This document shows, piece by piece, positions 49,770 to 58,644 of a DNA stretch of 64,000 nt (position 1 is its first letter; the number at the start of each line of letters is the position of its first letter). This DNA comes from Bradyrhizobium septentrionale (lineage in GTDB: Bacteria > Pseudomonadota > Alphaproteobacteria > Rhizobiales > Xanthobacteraceae). The position numbers were made by a program, and so were the translations under genes. A model generated the notes under the pieces. That model was not told where the DNA came from and made no database searches. It worked only from the letters and a program-made list of their open reading frames with translations. The stretch covers positions 1,612,001 through 1,676,000 of the forward strand of contig NZ_CP088285.1 in assembly GCF_011516645.4 (NCBI RefSeq), given 5' to 3'.

Positions 49770-50420
49770 CTACCGGCTCTTGCGCGCCACCGCTGAGACT
49801 TGAAACGGGCGGAGCAGGTGGTCGATCATCTCGTTGGTTGGCCACTCCTCGATCGGCTCATCGCTCACCAGAAGACGGAAGTACAGCGGGGCAATCAAGG
49901 TTTCGAGAAAGACGATTGGGTTGGCCTGGCGCGGAAATTCGCCGCGACTTACCGCGCGATCGAATATGGCGCGCGCCAGATCAAACCTCTGTCGCCAATA
50001 GGCACGCCGGGCAGCGACGGAATTTGGATCACGTGCGACTGTAAGCGCCAGCATGGCGCGACCTTGCGGGGACGTCAGCATGTCGGCGAGGCTGCGCACC
50101 AGCCCAACCAGGTCCGACCGCAAAGAGCCGGTATCGGGAATTGGCAGTGCGGCCTCGGCGAAGTGGAGACATGCATCGACGGCAAGTGCAGTTCTGGTGC
50201 CCCACCGGCGGTAGATTGATGTTTCATGGACGCTGGCACGCGCCGCGACGTCAGCAATCGTGAAGTCGTCATATCCCTTTTGCGTCAGAACCGCGAATGC
50301 CGCCTGCAACACCGAAGCGCGGACACGCGCACTGCGACCACCTGGTCGAATCTGGCGCTTGGCACGTGCCGGAGTGGCACCGATCGGACGAAGGGTCTTG
50401 CGCGGTCGGTTGGAAGCCAT
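49770..50420 (-). CDS. TetR/AcrR-family transcriptional regulator
   Basis: A 216-residue regulator. After a basic N-terminal extension it has the TetR helix-turn-helix (about 32-80, RASVLQAAFAVLTQKGYDDFTIADVAARASVHETSIYRRWGTRTALAVDA). The ligand-binding domain has LVRSLADMLTSPQGRAMLALTVARDP and FLETLIAPLYFRLLVSDEPI, as in TetR_C_16-type members. It is divergent from an alpha/beta hydrolase gene. The 96-bp gap holds two matched palindromes that are probable operators. It likely represses itself and the hydrolase. Confidence 0.92.
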   Translation of the reverse strand: MASNRPRKTLRPIGATPARAKRQIRPGGRSARVRASVLQAAFAVLTQKGYDDFTIADVAARASVHETSIYRRWGTRTALAVDACLHFAEAALPIPDTGSLRSDLVGLVRSLADMLTSPQGRAMLALTVARDPNSVAARRAYWRQRFDLARAIFDRAVSRGEFPRQANPIVFLETLIAPLYFRLLVSDEPIEEWPTNEMIDHLLRPFQVSAVARKSR

Positions 50421-50435
50421 CGTGTTGGAGCCCTT

Positions 50436-50455
50436 AATGCAAAAATACTTGCATT
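50436..50455. promoter_or_regulatory. candidate TetR operator 1
   Basis: AATGCAA-N6-TTGCATT is a perfect inverted repeat (arms extend to TAATGCAA/TTGCATTA, 50435-50456). It sits 15 bp before the tetR start codon and has the same spacing as operator 2. Confidence 0.7.
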
Positions 50456-50481
50456 AGAACGCGGTGCGAGTAAAGTGCACA

Positions 50482-50501
50482 AACGCAATTTTGATTGCGT
50501 T
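50482..50501. promoter_or_regulatory. candidate TetR operator 2
   Basis: AACGCAA-N6-TTGCGTT is a perfect inverted repeat (extended arms AACGCAAT/ATTGCGTT). It lies 15 bp before the hydrolase ATG at 50517. Together the sites give the consensus AAYGCAA-N6-TTGCRTT, with starts 46 bp apart. Confidence 0.7.
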
Positions 50502-50516
50502 AGTTGGAAGGTGTAC

Positions 50517-51814
50517 ATGTTCGGGAAGTGGGCGATTGTCGCCGTCTTAGCGGCGCTTGCAGTGATCATCGCTGCGTATGCGGTCTTCAGGGATCGCGAT
50601 GTCGGGCATGACCGGTTCTTCGCCGATCAAACCTACCACTTTCAGACGCTGCGAGCGTTGACCGATATTGCGGCTGACGGCGCCGATACGTCCGAGGTCC
50701 TCGAAACGATCAAGCACATCCGCTCGGGCGACGCTCAGGGATGGTTTCGAGCCTGGTCGCAGACGGGCGACCGGGTCGCGAGCTTGGCAAATGCAACGAT
50801 CGACCGCATCGCCAAGGGACGCGCGTTGCTCCGCGCACATAATTATTACCGCACGGCAGAATTCTTCCTTCCGCCAGATGACCCCAAGCGTCCGGTGTCG
50901 GCGGAAAAGAACGTACGGTCCTTCTACGCAGGGCTTGACGCGCTCGGCGTTGCCTATCAGCGCATCGAGGTGCCCTACGAGACGGGCCACCACCTGGAAG
51001 CCGTCTACTATCCGGCTGACCAAGTCGATTCCGGGAAGCCCCTCATCGTTCTTGGCGGGGGCTTCGATTCAACCCTCGAGGAGCTCTACTTTGTGCTGGT
51101 CAAGGATGCCCACGATCATGGTTATGGGGTCCTGACCTACGATGGACCCGGACAAGGATCGGTGCTGCGCGACCAGGGGCTGACCTTCACCCATGAATGG
51201 GAGAAGCCTGCTGGCGCGGTCATCGACGCGTTTCTCGCCGACCACGCTCGGCCGGGAAGAATCGTGCTGGTCGGAATGAGCATGGGCGGCTATCTGGCGC
51301 CGCGTGCGGCAGCCTTCGACGATCGCTTCGACGGTGTCGTCGCCTATGATGTTTTCTTTGATTTCGGAACGATTGCGCGACGTTACGTGCCCTCGGCTGC
51401 GTTTTGGCTACAGGAGCACGGACTTGCTATCGTCGTCGACGCAATGGTACGCGCCAAGGCGGCGCTGTCACCGAGTTTTGCCTGGGCCGCCAGCAACGGC
51501 ATGTGGACGCTCGGCACCAAACGTCCGCTTGAAACGGTCGCGGCGTTGCAAAAATATTCACTCGATGGCGTCGCGCAGCGGATCAAAGGCGATGTGCTCA
51601 TTCTGGCGGGCGCCGAGGATCATTTCGTGCCGGTTGAGCAGGTCGCGCGCTTTGAAAAATCGCTCACCTCGGCCCGGAGCGTGACGACGAGAATTTACGA
51701 TCGGCCGTCCGGCGCGCCGAACATTGCCAACTTGGAGCGCAGGCCCTATGGCATGCCGACTTCTTCGACTGGATGGCGGAAAGATTCGGCAGCACGCCAG
51801 CCCCAACACGATGA
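50517..51814 (+). pseudogene. alpha/beta hydrolase with a frameshift before the catalytic histidine
   Basis: From ATG 50517 (GGAAGG upstream) the frame gives an N-terminal membrane anchor (about 4-22), an alpha/beta hydrolase cap and fold with VLTYDGPGQG and the nucleophile elbow LVGMSMGGYLA (Ser about 259), and the acid-loop GDVLILAGAEDHFVP. After about 51690 the frame loses similarity and runs to a stop at 51839. The adjacent frame from about 51705 reads AEHCQLGAQALWHADFFDWM and stops at 51814, the expected ending with the catalytic histidine (EHCQ). One base is therefore missing in a GC-rich run near 51695-51712. The gene is either a recent pseudogene or carries a sequencing error. Its regulator and operators look intact. 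Confidence 0.8.
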
Positions 51815-51839
51815 GCGGTCCTCGGCGGAACGTCCTTGA

Positions 51840-52420
51840 CCAGCCGGACACAGTCTGTCCGACAACCAGGCTCGGCAAGCTCGGAACGCCCTTTGCGCCG
51901 TAAGCGGCGCCCGCGCCTGCTGCGTTTCAGCGGCCGCAGAGCATCATCATGGCGTCTGCGCCTCGTCGGTTAGAGCCCTGCAGCACAAGCGCTCCCGCTT
52001 GGTCGAAATCGACGTGCGGTGGCACGCGCATGAGCGCTCGGTCGGGACGGCCGTGAATTCTCCGCGCTGTACGAAGTGCGACGGCTAGGGTCGGTTGCCG
52101 CTCGCCAACTGAGTTGCAGAGGAAATCCCTGCAAGACCGCCGCAGATGAGAATTTCTGTCAGGCGGGCAGGATTGCCAATGCACGCGCCAGACTGGACGG
52201 AGGCATATGCTTTGCTGCCGTAAAGAGGGAAAGCAACGCCAGATGTACAAGCACGGCAAAGGGTATCGCTGCATGCCCGGCCCCATAGTGGAAGGGGTTA
52301 AGACTATCAAGCGCACTCTTCGCGAACCAGAAAAAGGGATTAGCTCAAGCCGTTTTTGGGAAGTGGAATTCAGAACGGGAAGCGTGGCGGGTCGCTTCCC
52401 TGATGGTGGCGACAGGGCTC
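51840..52420. other. intergenic region without a supported gene
   Basis: The sequence between the broken hydrolase and the tRNA terminator shows several short frames but none with convincing family similarity. A leftward frame ending GSNRRGADAMMMLCGR near 51927 could be a remnant of a coding gene. Another leftward frame (ILICGGLAGISSATQLA near 52120-52170) faintly resembles a dinucleotide-binding start. Both are too weak to name. Confidence 0.4.
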
Positions 52421-52447
52421 AAAAGAAAGCCGCCCTCCTCGGGCGGC
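52421..52447 (-). terminator. intrinsic terminator of tRNA-fMet
   Basis: GCCGCCC and GGGCGGC (52429-52435 and 52441-52447) form a perfect 7-bp GC stem with a TCCTC loop. On the minus strand the hairpin is followed by TTTCTTTT. It begins 36 nt after the tRNA 3' end. Confidence 0.8.
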
Positions 52448-52482
52448 CCTCTTGAAAAACCTCATCAAATCAGAGACTTGTT

Positions 52483-52559
<77 letters not shown>

Positions 52560-52886
52560 TTAAACCGTTGCATGCCTTGCTGAAAGAGAGCCTGAGCCGG
52601 TCGGCCAACGCATCAGATGGCGCCGATCGATCCGTCCGGAGGCTTCCTGAGAAGGCGACCCGGGCCGAAGCCGTCGGGTGCGAGGGGTATGTATCAACGT
52701 GAGTGCGGTTTGGAAAGCCCCGGATGCGGGTTTTTGAGGTTTTTGTGACGCCGAAATCTGTGGTTTTCCTAGCAAATTTACCGCCGGGAACCCGCTCTTG
52801 CCAGATCGCGCGCAAAAGCGGAGCTTGGCGCCCAACAAAATCCGTCAAGGAAATGTCATCCGAGGGGGAACGCCGAGGGGGATGCC
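52560..52886. other. intergenic region upstream of tRNA-fMet and the aldehyde dehydrogenase gene
   Basis: This divergent promoter region shows no supported gene. It should contain the leftward tRNA promoter and the rightward promoter of the aldehyde dehydrogenase gene. I see no clear operator palindrome. Confidence 0.5.
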
Positions 52887-54320
52887 ATGGACCGGCCATT
52901 GAAGAGCCCGGGGCTGTACGCGCTTGAGGAGGCCTTTCACCGCCAGTTCGAGCTGTCGCGGAGCGAGCCCGCGCCGACATTGCAGGCGCGGCTCGACCGG
53001 CTGCGCCGCCTGCGCGCCGCGCTGACCGAGAACGAGGCGCGATTCGAGGCGGCGATCTCGGCCGATTTCGGCCACCGCTGCACCGTCGAGACTGCGATCG
53101 CCGAGACCATGCTGGTGCTCAGCGAGATCAAGCATGCGGCCAAGCACCTCAAGGGCTGGATGACGCCCGAGAGGATCCCGACCACGGTGCAGTTCGCGCC
53201 GGCCAAGAACCGGTTGATCCCGCAGCCACTCGGCGTGGTCGGCATCATCGCGCCCTGGAACTATCCGCTGCAGCTGACCTTGGCGCCCGCGGTCGCCGCG
53301 ATTGCGGCCGGAAACCGCGCGATCATCAAGCCGAGCGAACTGGTGCCGCGGTTCGCCGAGCTGCTAGCCGAGGTGACTGCGAAGAAATTCGACACGACCG
53401 AGCTCGCGGTCACCGATATCGACGACGACATCGCAAAGGCCTTTGCCGCATTGCCGTTCGACCATCTGATCTTCACCGGCTCGACCCGGGTCGGACGGCT
53501 GGTCGCCGAAGCCTGCGGCCGCAATCTGACGCCGGTGACGCTCGAGCTCGGCGGCAAGTCGCCGGTGATCGTCGACGGCTCCGCCGATATCGACGAAGCC
53601 GCGCAACGCATCGCCTATGGCAAGCTGCTCAATGCCGGCCAAACCTGCATCGCTCCCGACTACGCGCTGGTGCCGCAGACCGCGGTGCAGCCTTTCGCGA
53701 TGCGGCTGCAGGGCCACATCCAGCACATGTTGGGCACCGATCCCAGGAACGCCGACTACAGCTCGATCGTCTCGGACCGGCATTACACGCGGCTGGAGGG
53801 CCTGGTTGCCGACGCCGCCGCGAAGGGCGCGACCATCATGCAACCGGCGGCGCCGAACGATCCCGAGTGGAAGGCGAGGCGCAAATTCCCGCCCACCGTG
53901 ATCGTCGACGCCACGCCCGAGATGACCGTGATGCAGGAGGAGATCTTTGGACCGCTGCTGCCGGTCATGGGCACGCGCGACGCGACCGAGGCGATCACCT
54001 TCGTCAACAAGCGCGACCGCCCGCTGGCGCTGTACTGGTTCGGCACTGACAATGCCGCCCGCGACGAGGTGCTGGCGCGCACGGTATCAGGCGGCGTCAC
54101 CGTCAACGACTGCCTGTTCCATTTCGCCCAGGCCTATCAGCCGATGGGCGGCGTCGGTGCGTCCGGCACCGGCGCCTATCACGGCGAATGGGGATTCAAG
54201 ACGCTGACCAAGCTGAAGCCGGTGTTCTACCGCTCGCGCTTCAACCGGCTCGCCGATCTCTATCCGCCCTATGGCGCGAAGATCGCGCGGCTGGAGAAGC
54301 TGATGCGGCTGTTGTCGTAA
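52887..54320 (+). CDS. coniferyl-aldehyde-dehydrogenase-like aldehyde dehydrogenase
   Basis: A 477-residue NAD(P)-dependent aldehyde dehydrogenase, with GGGGGA before the ATG. Motifs in order are VVGIIAPWNYPLQL (about 117-130), the NAD-binding IFTGSTRVGRLVAEA (about 195-209), the general base in LELGGKSPVIV (Glu about 218) and the catalytic Cys in LNAGQTCIAPDYALV (about 252). EEIFGPLLPVM follows. The pattern QTCIAPDY and the C-terminal extension MRLLS fit the coniferyl aldehyde/long-chain (YwdH, ALDH3-like) group, which lacks a long N-terminal arm. It probably oxidises aromatic or fatty aldehydes, possibly together with the downstream GMC oxidoreductase. Confidence 0.92.
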   Translation: MDRPLKSPGLYALEEAFHRQFELSRSEPAPTLQARLDRLRRLRAALTENEARFEAAISADFGHRCTVETAIAETMLVLSEIKHAAKHLKGWMTPERIPTTVQFAPAKNRLIPQPLGVVGIIAPWNYPLQLTLAPAVAAIAAGNRAIIKPSELVPRFAELLAEVTAKKFDTTELAVTDIDDDIAKAFAALPFDHLIFTGSTRVGRLVAEACGRNLTPVTLELGGKSPVIVDGSADIDEAAQRIAYGKLLNAGQTCIAPDYALVPQTAVQPFAMRLQGHIQHMLGTDPRNADYSSIVSDRHYTRLEGLVADAAAKGATIMQPAAPNDPEWKARRKFPPTVIVDATPEMTVMQEEIFGPLLPVMGTRDATEAITFVNKRDRPLALYWFGTDNAARDEVLARTVSGGVTVNDCLFHFAQAYQPMGGVGASGTGAYHGEWGFKTLTKLKPVFYRSRFNRLADLYPPYGAKIARLEKLMRLLS

Positions 54321-54330
54321 CCATTCACAC

Positions 54331-54414
54331 CGTCATTGCGAGGAGCGAAGCGACGAAGCAATCCATGCTTCCGCTCGCGGAGAGGTGGATTGCTTCGCTA
54401 CGCTCGCAATGACG
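54331..54414. repeat. interspersed palindromic (REP-like) repeat
   Basis: CGTCATTGCGAGGAGCGAAG at the left and CTACGCTCGCAATGACG at the right pair as long inverted arms, with inner arms GAAGCAATCCA and TGGATTGCTTC. This family of CGTCATTGCGAG palindromes is widespread in Bradyrhizobiaceae intergenic DNA. It separates the aldehyde dehydrogenase and GMC genes and could form a hairpin in mRNA. Confidence 0.85.
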
Positions 54415-54443
54415 GATAACAACAAAGACAGAGGGAACCATAC

Positions 54444-56054
54444 GTGACTGACACATTCGATTTCGTGGTGGTGGGCGCAGGCTCCGGCGGCTGCGCGGTG
54501 GCGGGGCGGTTGTCGGAGGATCCGGCGAGCTCGGTGGCGCTGCTCGATGCCGGCGGCAAGAACGACAACTGGGTCGTCACCACGCCCGGCGCCATCATTC
54601 TCATGCTGTCCGGCAAGATCAACAACTGGGCATTCGACACGGTGCCGCAGAAGGGCCTGAACGGCCGCATCGGCTATCAGCCGCGCGGCAAGGGCCTCGG
54701 TGGCTCAAGCGCCATCAATGCCATGGTCTATATCCGCGGGCATCGCGCCGATTACGATCACTGGGCTTCGCTCGGCAATACGGGCTGGAGCTACGACGAC
54801 GTCCTGCCCTACTTCAAGCGTTCGGAGCACAACACCGAGCTCGACGGCGAATATCACGGCAAGGGCGGGCCGCTCAACGTCACGGGCCTGCAGTCCGACA
54901 ATCCGGTCAAGGAGATGTTCCTGCAGGGCGCGCGCGAGGCGCAGTTCCGGATCCGCGACGATTTCAACGGCGCCGAACAGGAAGGCCTCGGCATCTACCA
55001 GGTGACCCAGAGGAATGGGGAGCGCTGGAGCGCAGCGCGCGGCTACATCCACCCCCACATGGGCCGCCGGCCCAACCTGCGCATCGAGACCCAGGCGCAG
55101 GCGACCCGCATCATCTTCGAGGGCAAGCGTGCCGTCGGCGTCGAATACATGCAAGGCAAGCAGAAGAAGGTGCTGCGCGCGCGGCGCGAGGTCATCCTCT
55201 CGGCCGGTGCGTTCCAGTCGCCGCAATTGATGATGCTGTCGGGCGTCGGTGACGCCGCGGCGCTCGGCAAGCACGGCATCGCCAGCGTGCATCATCTGCC
55301 GGGTGTCGGGCAGAACCTGCAGGATCACCCCGATTTCGTGTTCGGCTTCGCCTCCGACGCACCTTATTTCTCGGGGCTGTCGTGGGGCGGCATCGGGCGG
55401 ATCATCAAGGGCATCGGGCAATACCGGCGCGAGCGGCGGGGCCCGATGACCTCGAACGTCGCCGAATGCGGCGGCTTCCTGAAGACGCGACCGGAGCTCG
55501 AAATCCCCGACATCCAGCTGCATTTCTGCATGGCCATGGTGGAAGACCACGGCCGCAAGCCGCGCTGGGGCACCGGCTTTTCCTGCCATGTCTGCCTGCT
55601 GCGGCCCAAGAGCCGCGGCAGCGTGTGGCTGAACAGCGCCGACCCGCTGGCAGCTCCCGCGATCGATCCGAACTTCTTCGGCGAGGACAGCGACGTCGAG
55701 ACCATGGTCGCTGGCTTCAAGATGACGAAGCGGCTGCTCGACGCGCCGGCGCTGCGCGCGCTGCAGCAGAAGGACATGTTCACATCAGATGTCCGCACCG
55801 ATGACGACATCCGCAGCATCCTGCGGGCGCGCTCCGACACGGTCTATCACCCGGTCGGCACCTGCAGGATGGGCACCGACGATCCGCTTGCGGTGGTCGA
55901 TCCGAAGCTGCGCGTGCACGGGCTCGAAGCCTTGCGCGTGGTCGATGCCTCGATCATGCCGACCTTGATCGGCGGCAACACCAATGCGCCGACCATCATG
56001 ATCGGCGAAAAGGCCGCCGACATGATCAAGGCGGAGATGCAAACGTCAGCGTGA
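54444..56054 (+). CDS. GMC-family FAD oxidoreductase (choline/alcohol dehydrogenase-like)
   Basis: The protein has 536 residues from GTG at 54444. The FAD-binding start is FDFVVVGAGSGGCAVAGRLSED (5-26). GMC signature 1 is GKGLGGSSAINAMVYIRGHRADYDHWA (about 82-108), and signature 2 is ILSAGAFQSPQLMMLSGVG. The C-terminal catalytic region has HPVGTCRMG (His about 471) and GGNTNAPTIMIGEKAADMI. It oxidises a primary alcohol to an aldehyde in most relatives, which would suit the aldehyde dehydrogenase encoded just upstream. The exact substrate is unknown. Confidence 0.93.
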   Translation: MTDTFDFVVVGAGSGGCAVAGRLSEDPASSVALLDAGGKNDNWVVTTPGAIILMLSGKINNWAFDTVPQKGLNGRIGYQPRGKGLGGSSAINAMVYIRGHRADYDHWASLGNTGWSYDDVLPYFKRSEHNTELDGEYHGKGGPLNVTGLQSDNPVKEMFLQGAREAQFRIRDDFNGAEQEGLGIYQVTQRNGERWSAARGYIHPHMGRRPNLRIETQAQATRIIFEGKRAVGVEYMQGKQKKVLRARREVILSAGAFQSPQLMMLSGVGDAAALGKHGIASVHHLPGVGQNLQDHPDFVFGFASDAPYFSGLSWGGIGRIIKGIGQYRRERRGPMTSNVAECGGFLKTRPELEIPDIQLHFCMAMVEDHGRKPRWGTGFSCHVCLLRPKSRGSVWLNSADPLAAPAIDPNFFGEDSDVETMVAGFKMTKRLLDAPALRALQQKDMFTSDVRTDDDIRSILRARSDTVYHPVGTCRMGTDDPLAVVDPKLRVHGLEALRVVDASIMPTLIGGNTNAPTIMIGEKAADMIKAEMQTSA

Positions 56055-56543
56055 CTCTTTCCGTTCCCTCCCCCCTGGTGGGCGCTTGCGAGGGAGGCGC
56101 GCTGCCAAAATATCGAAAACAACCCCATGCAAAGTAGCCGGTGGTGGCCGGCGTTCGACCAGGCTACTTGACACGTCGGGCAACTCATGGAGATTCTTCT
56201 AATATTCCGAAATCGCGCAGACGCACGCTCACCCCAGGGCGTATGGCATTCGCGTGCTTCTGCAACCGATGTTTCCAAGTCGTCTTTCCAAGTCGTCTTG
56301 GCCGATAGCCATATGCGATAGCCCTGCCCACTAGAGGGGAGGGAGCCCGCGAGCTGTGCGTGTGGCTTGATTGCAGTTCGCCGTTATCCGCTGCTGATGA
56401 TGATTTCTTTACCGACGTCGAATAGATCGGACATCGACAGGTTCCCGGATTGAAGCGGACGATTGAAAGCTACAATTGTCCCTGATGTAAGCCAGTTTCA
56501 TCAACCGGGGAACCGCGGCAGATTGGGGCACGGATTCCCTTCC
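56055..56543. other. intergenic region with probable interspersed repeat
   Basis: No gene is supported. Around 56100-56190 the stretch CAAAATATCGAAAACAACCC, the inverted arms GTAGCC/GGCTAC and TTGACACGTCGGGCAA look like a repeat block common between Bradyrhizobium genes (recalled, not searched). At 56271-56297 a 13-bp unit (TTTCCAAGTCGTC) is duplicated in tandem. Confidence 0.45.
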
Positions 56544-57059
56544 ATGAACCTGTTCGACGTTGTCGTGATCCTCGGCTTGCTGTTCGCGGTGGTCACCGGC
56601 TTCACGACCGGCCTGCTGCGCAGCGCGATCACGATCCTGGCCTATCTCGTCGCCATGCCGCTCGCGGTCGCCGCGATGGCGATGATCGGGCCGCACATCG
56701 CGACGCTTCCGTCGTCGCCGTTTCCGCCCAACGGCGTGCTGCTGTTCGGCCTGTTTCTGCTGATCGGCGTCATCCTCGGAAAGATGGCGCGGACGATGCT
56801 CGACGACACCATCGGTGCGGAGATCGGGATCGGCGACCAGCTCGGCGGCGCGCTGCTCGGCGCGATCAGGGTCGGCCTCGTCGTGACCACGCTGGTTGTG
56901 GTGTTCGATCAGCTGGTGCCGATTGCCAGGCAGCCGCAATTCCTCAACGGATCGCAATTGCGGCCATTGTTCTCCGCGGCCGGACAGGCCGGATTCCGCT
57001 CATTTCCGCCCGAAGCCGCCATGGCGATCGAGCGGCTGCGGCGGGAGCAGCGCATCTAG
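56544..57059 (+). CDS. CvpA-family membrane protein
   Basis: The protein has 171 residues from ATG at 56544, the first start directly before the membrane domain. Four hydrophobic segments span about 3-140 (NLFDVVVILGLLFAVVTGFTTGLLRSAITILAYLVAMPLAV; LLFGLFLLIGVILGKMARTMLDD; LGGALLGAIRVGLVVTTLVVVFDQLVPI). The RTMLDDTIGAEIGIGDQLGGALLGAIRV stretch matches CvpA/colicin V production proteins, whose role is cell-envelope related. Its TAG stop lies inside the CTAG target duplication of the adjoining IS element, so the protein was preserved intact. Confidence 0.88.
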   Translation: MNLFDVVVILGLLFAVVTGFTTGLLRSAITILAYLVAMPLAVAAMAMIGPHIATLPSSPFPPNGVLLFGLFLLIGVILGKMARTMLDDTIGAEIGIGDQLGGALLGAIRVGLVVTTLVVVFDQLVPIARQPQFLNGSQLRPLFSAAGQAGFRSFPPEAAMAIERLRREQRI

Positions 57060-58503
57060 GAGCCCGTCCAGATATGTTTTCGTGACGGGCATTTGTTGTA
57101 GAGTAGCAGGCTCAGGCTGCGTTTGCGAGGTTGAACAGCTTGAGGAGGTTATGGACGGTGCAGATCATTGTCCACTCGGCGCGCACTTTCTCGATGCCCC
57201 GCAACAGGAACTGGCGGAAGCCTCTTGCCTGTTTGATCTGCCCGAACACCGGCTCCACCACTTGCTTTCGCAATCGGTAGGGTGTTTCGAAGCCGCCATC
57301 GTCGATCTTCTTTCGCATGGCCTGTGTCAGCGGGCCGCCGACTTTTCCGTTCGCTACTGTCGGGTGTTTGGCGCGTCCGGGCGCGACATAGCCATCGATG
57401 CTGCGTGTGTCGAGCGCTTCGAGATTGGCTTCGCTGCAGTAGCCGGAATCCGCTGAGGCCTGCCGCGGCTTGCGGCCAAGATTGCTCTCGATGGCCTCGA
57501 TCAGGGGCACCAACTGGCCCTGATCGCTGCCGTGCTGGGTCAGTTCTTGCGCGACAATGATCTGGGCATGTGCATCGACGGCCGCCTGGGCATTATAGGC
57601 CTGAACGAAGCCATCCTTCGACTTCATGATGCGGCTTTCCGGATCGGTGAAGTTGCGTTGCGCCTTGGGATTGGGTTCCTCCGATGGCAGCGCCGCCGGT
57701 TTGCCCGGCTTCTTGCGGCCTTCGGCCTGGCGCTGCTGTTCCTTTTCGGCCTCGATGCGGCGCTCTTCCTCCGCCGCCAGTTTGGCGTCCGCTTCCAGCG
57801 CCGCCATCGCTTGCTGGATCTTCGCCAGCCGTTTCTGCTTGTCGACGGTCCAGTCCGGCAGTTCGTCGCTGTTGCCGAAAGTCTCATCCTCCGAGGCATC
57901 CGCCGCCTCGGCGGCCGCCAGCATGCGAGCGACCTCGGCCTTCAATTCCGCCTCGCGCTTCTTCATGCGCTCATAACTCATCGCCTTGTGTTTCGACGCG
58001 TTCGCCTTGATCTTCGTACCATCCAGCGCGACATGACCGAGCTTGACCAGCCCGGCCGTCTCGCACAACTTCAGAACCTGCACGAATAGCGCGCCGAGCG
58101 CCTTCAAATGTCGCTTGCGAAAGTCGCTGATCGTCCGAAAATCCGGCGCATCCAGCGCCACGATCATCACAAAATCGTTCCGCTCCCGGCAGGCCTTGGC
58201 AATCCGACGCGACGAATACAGCCCACTCGCATAGCTATGCAGCAGCAGCGCCACCATCATCCGCGGATCAAACGGCGGCTGCCCAAGCCCGCTCACATAG
58301 CTGCCCATGATCTCCCTGAGATCGAGGCTCTCCCGCACCAGATCAACCATAAACCGCGAGACATGGCCTTTCGGCACGAAGTCCTGCACATTCGGCGGCA
58401 GAAGCAGCGTCTGATCGATGTTCCAAGGCCGAAAATACTTGCTCATCGCCCAATGTTGAATCAGACCCGACCAGATTTGAACAGCGACTATCCAGACAAG
58501 CTC
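57060..58503 (-). mobile_element. complete IS element, IS1182/IS5-like, 1.44 kb
   Basis: The element is bounded by imperfect inverted repeats GAGCCCGTCCAGATA (57060-57074) and TATCCAGACAAGCTC (58489-58503), which match at 11 of 15 positions. It carries one transposase gene. CTAG occurs directly outside both ends (57056-57059 and 58504-58507), consistent with a 4-bp target duplication. Ends and duplication are inferred by eye. Confidence 0.8.
57112..58446 (-). CDS. IS1182-family transposase
   Basis: A 444-residue transposase. The DUF772/InsH-type N-terminal domain is FDPRMMVALLLHSYASGLYSSRRIAKACRERNDF (about 58-91) with FRTISDFRKRH. The DDE catalytic core shows VALDGTKIKANASKHKAM (first Asp about 142), SADSGYCSEANLEAL (second Asp about 333) and KQVVEPVFGQIKQARGFRQFLLRG (Glu about 405). 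A long Glu/Lys-rich insertion (about 160-265) interrupts the core, as is usual for IS1182. The gene is intact with no frameshift, so the element may still be active. Confidence 0.93.
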   Translation of the reverse strand: MSKYFRPWNIDQTLLLPPNVQDFVPKGHVSRFMVDLVRESLDLREIMGSYVSGLGQPPFDPRMMVALLLHSYASGLYSSRRIAKACRERNDFVMIVALDAPDFRTISDFRKRHLKALGALFVQVLKLCETAGLVKLGHVALDGTKIKANASKHKAMSYERMKKREAELKAEVARMLAAAEAADASEDETFGNSDELPDWTVDKQKRLAKIQQAMAALEADAKLAAEEERRIEAEKEQQRQAEGRKKPGKPAALPSEEPNPKAQRNFTDPESRIMKSKDGFVQAYNAQAAVDAHAQIIVAQELTQHGSDQGQLVPLIEAIESNLGRKPRQASADSGYCSEANLEALDTRSIDGYVAPGRAKHPTVANGKVGGPLTQAMRKKIDDGGFETPYRLRKQVVEPVFGQIKQARGFRQFLLRGIEKVRAEWTMICTVHNLLKLFNLANAA

Positions 58504-58644
58504 CTAGCCTGCCGCGCTCACCCGCCTGTTCCGATCCGGCATGCACTTATGCATTGCACCTCCCTTACTGGCGCCGCCGGGCTTGGCTAGACTGGCGCCA
58601 TCAAAACCTTACAAACCGACCCAACATCACAGGGAGTGAAACTC

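Noticed and set aside
51927..52316. 129-codon minus-strand frame
   Set aside because: Cys/Arg-rich N-terminal part with no family. The end GSNRRGADAMMMLCGR hints at a remnant but is too little to call.
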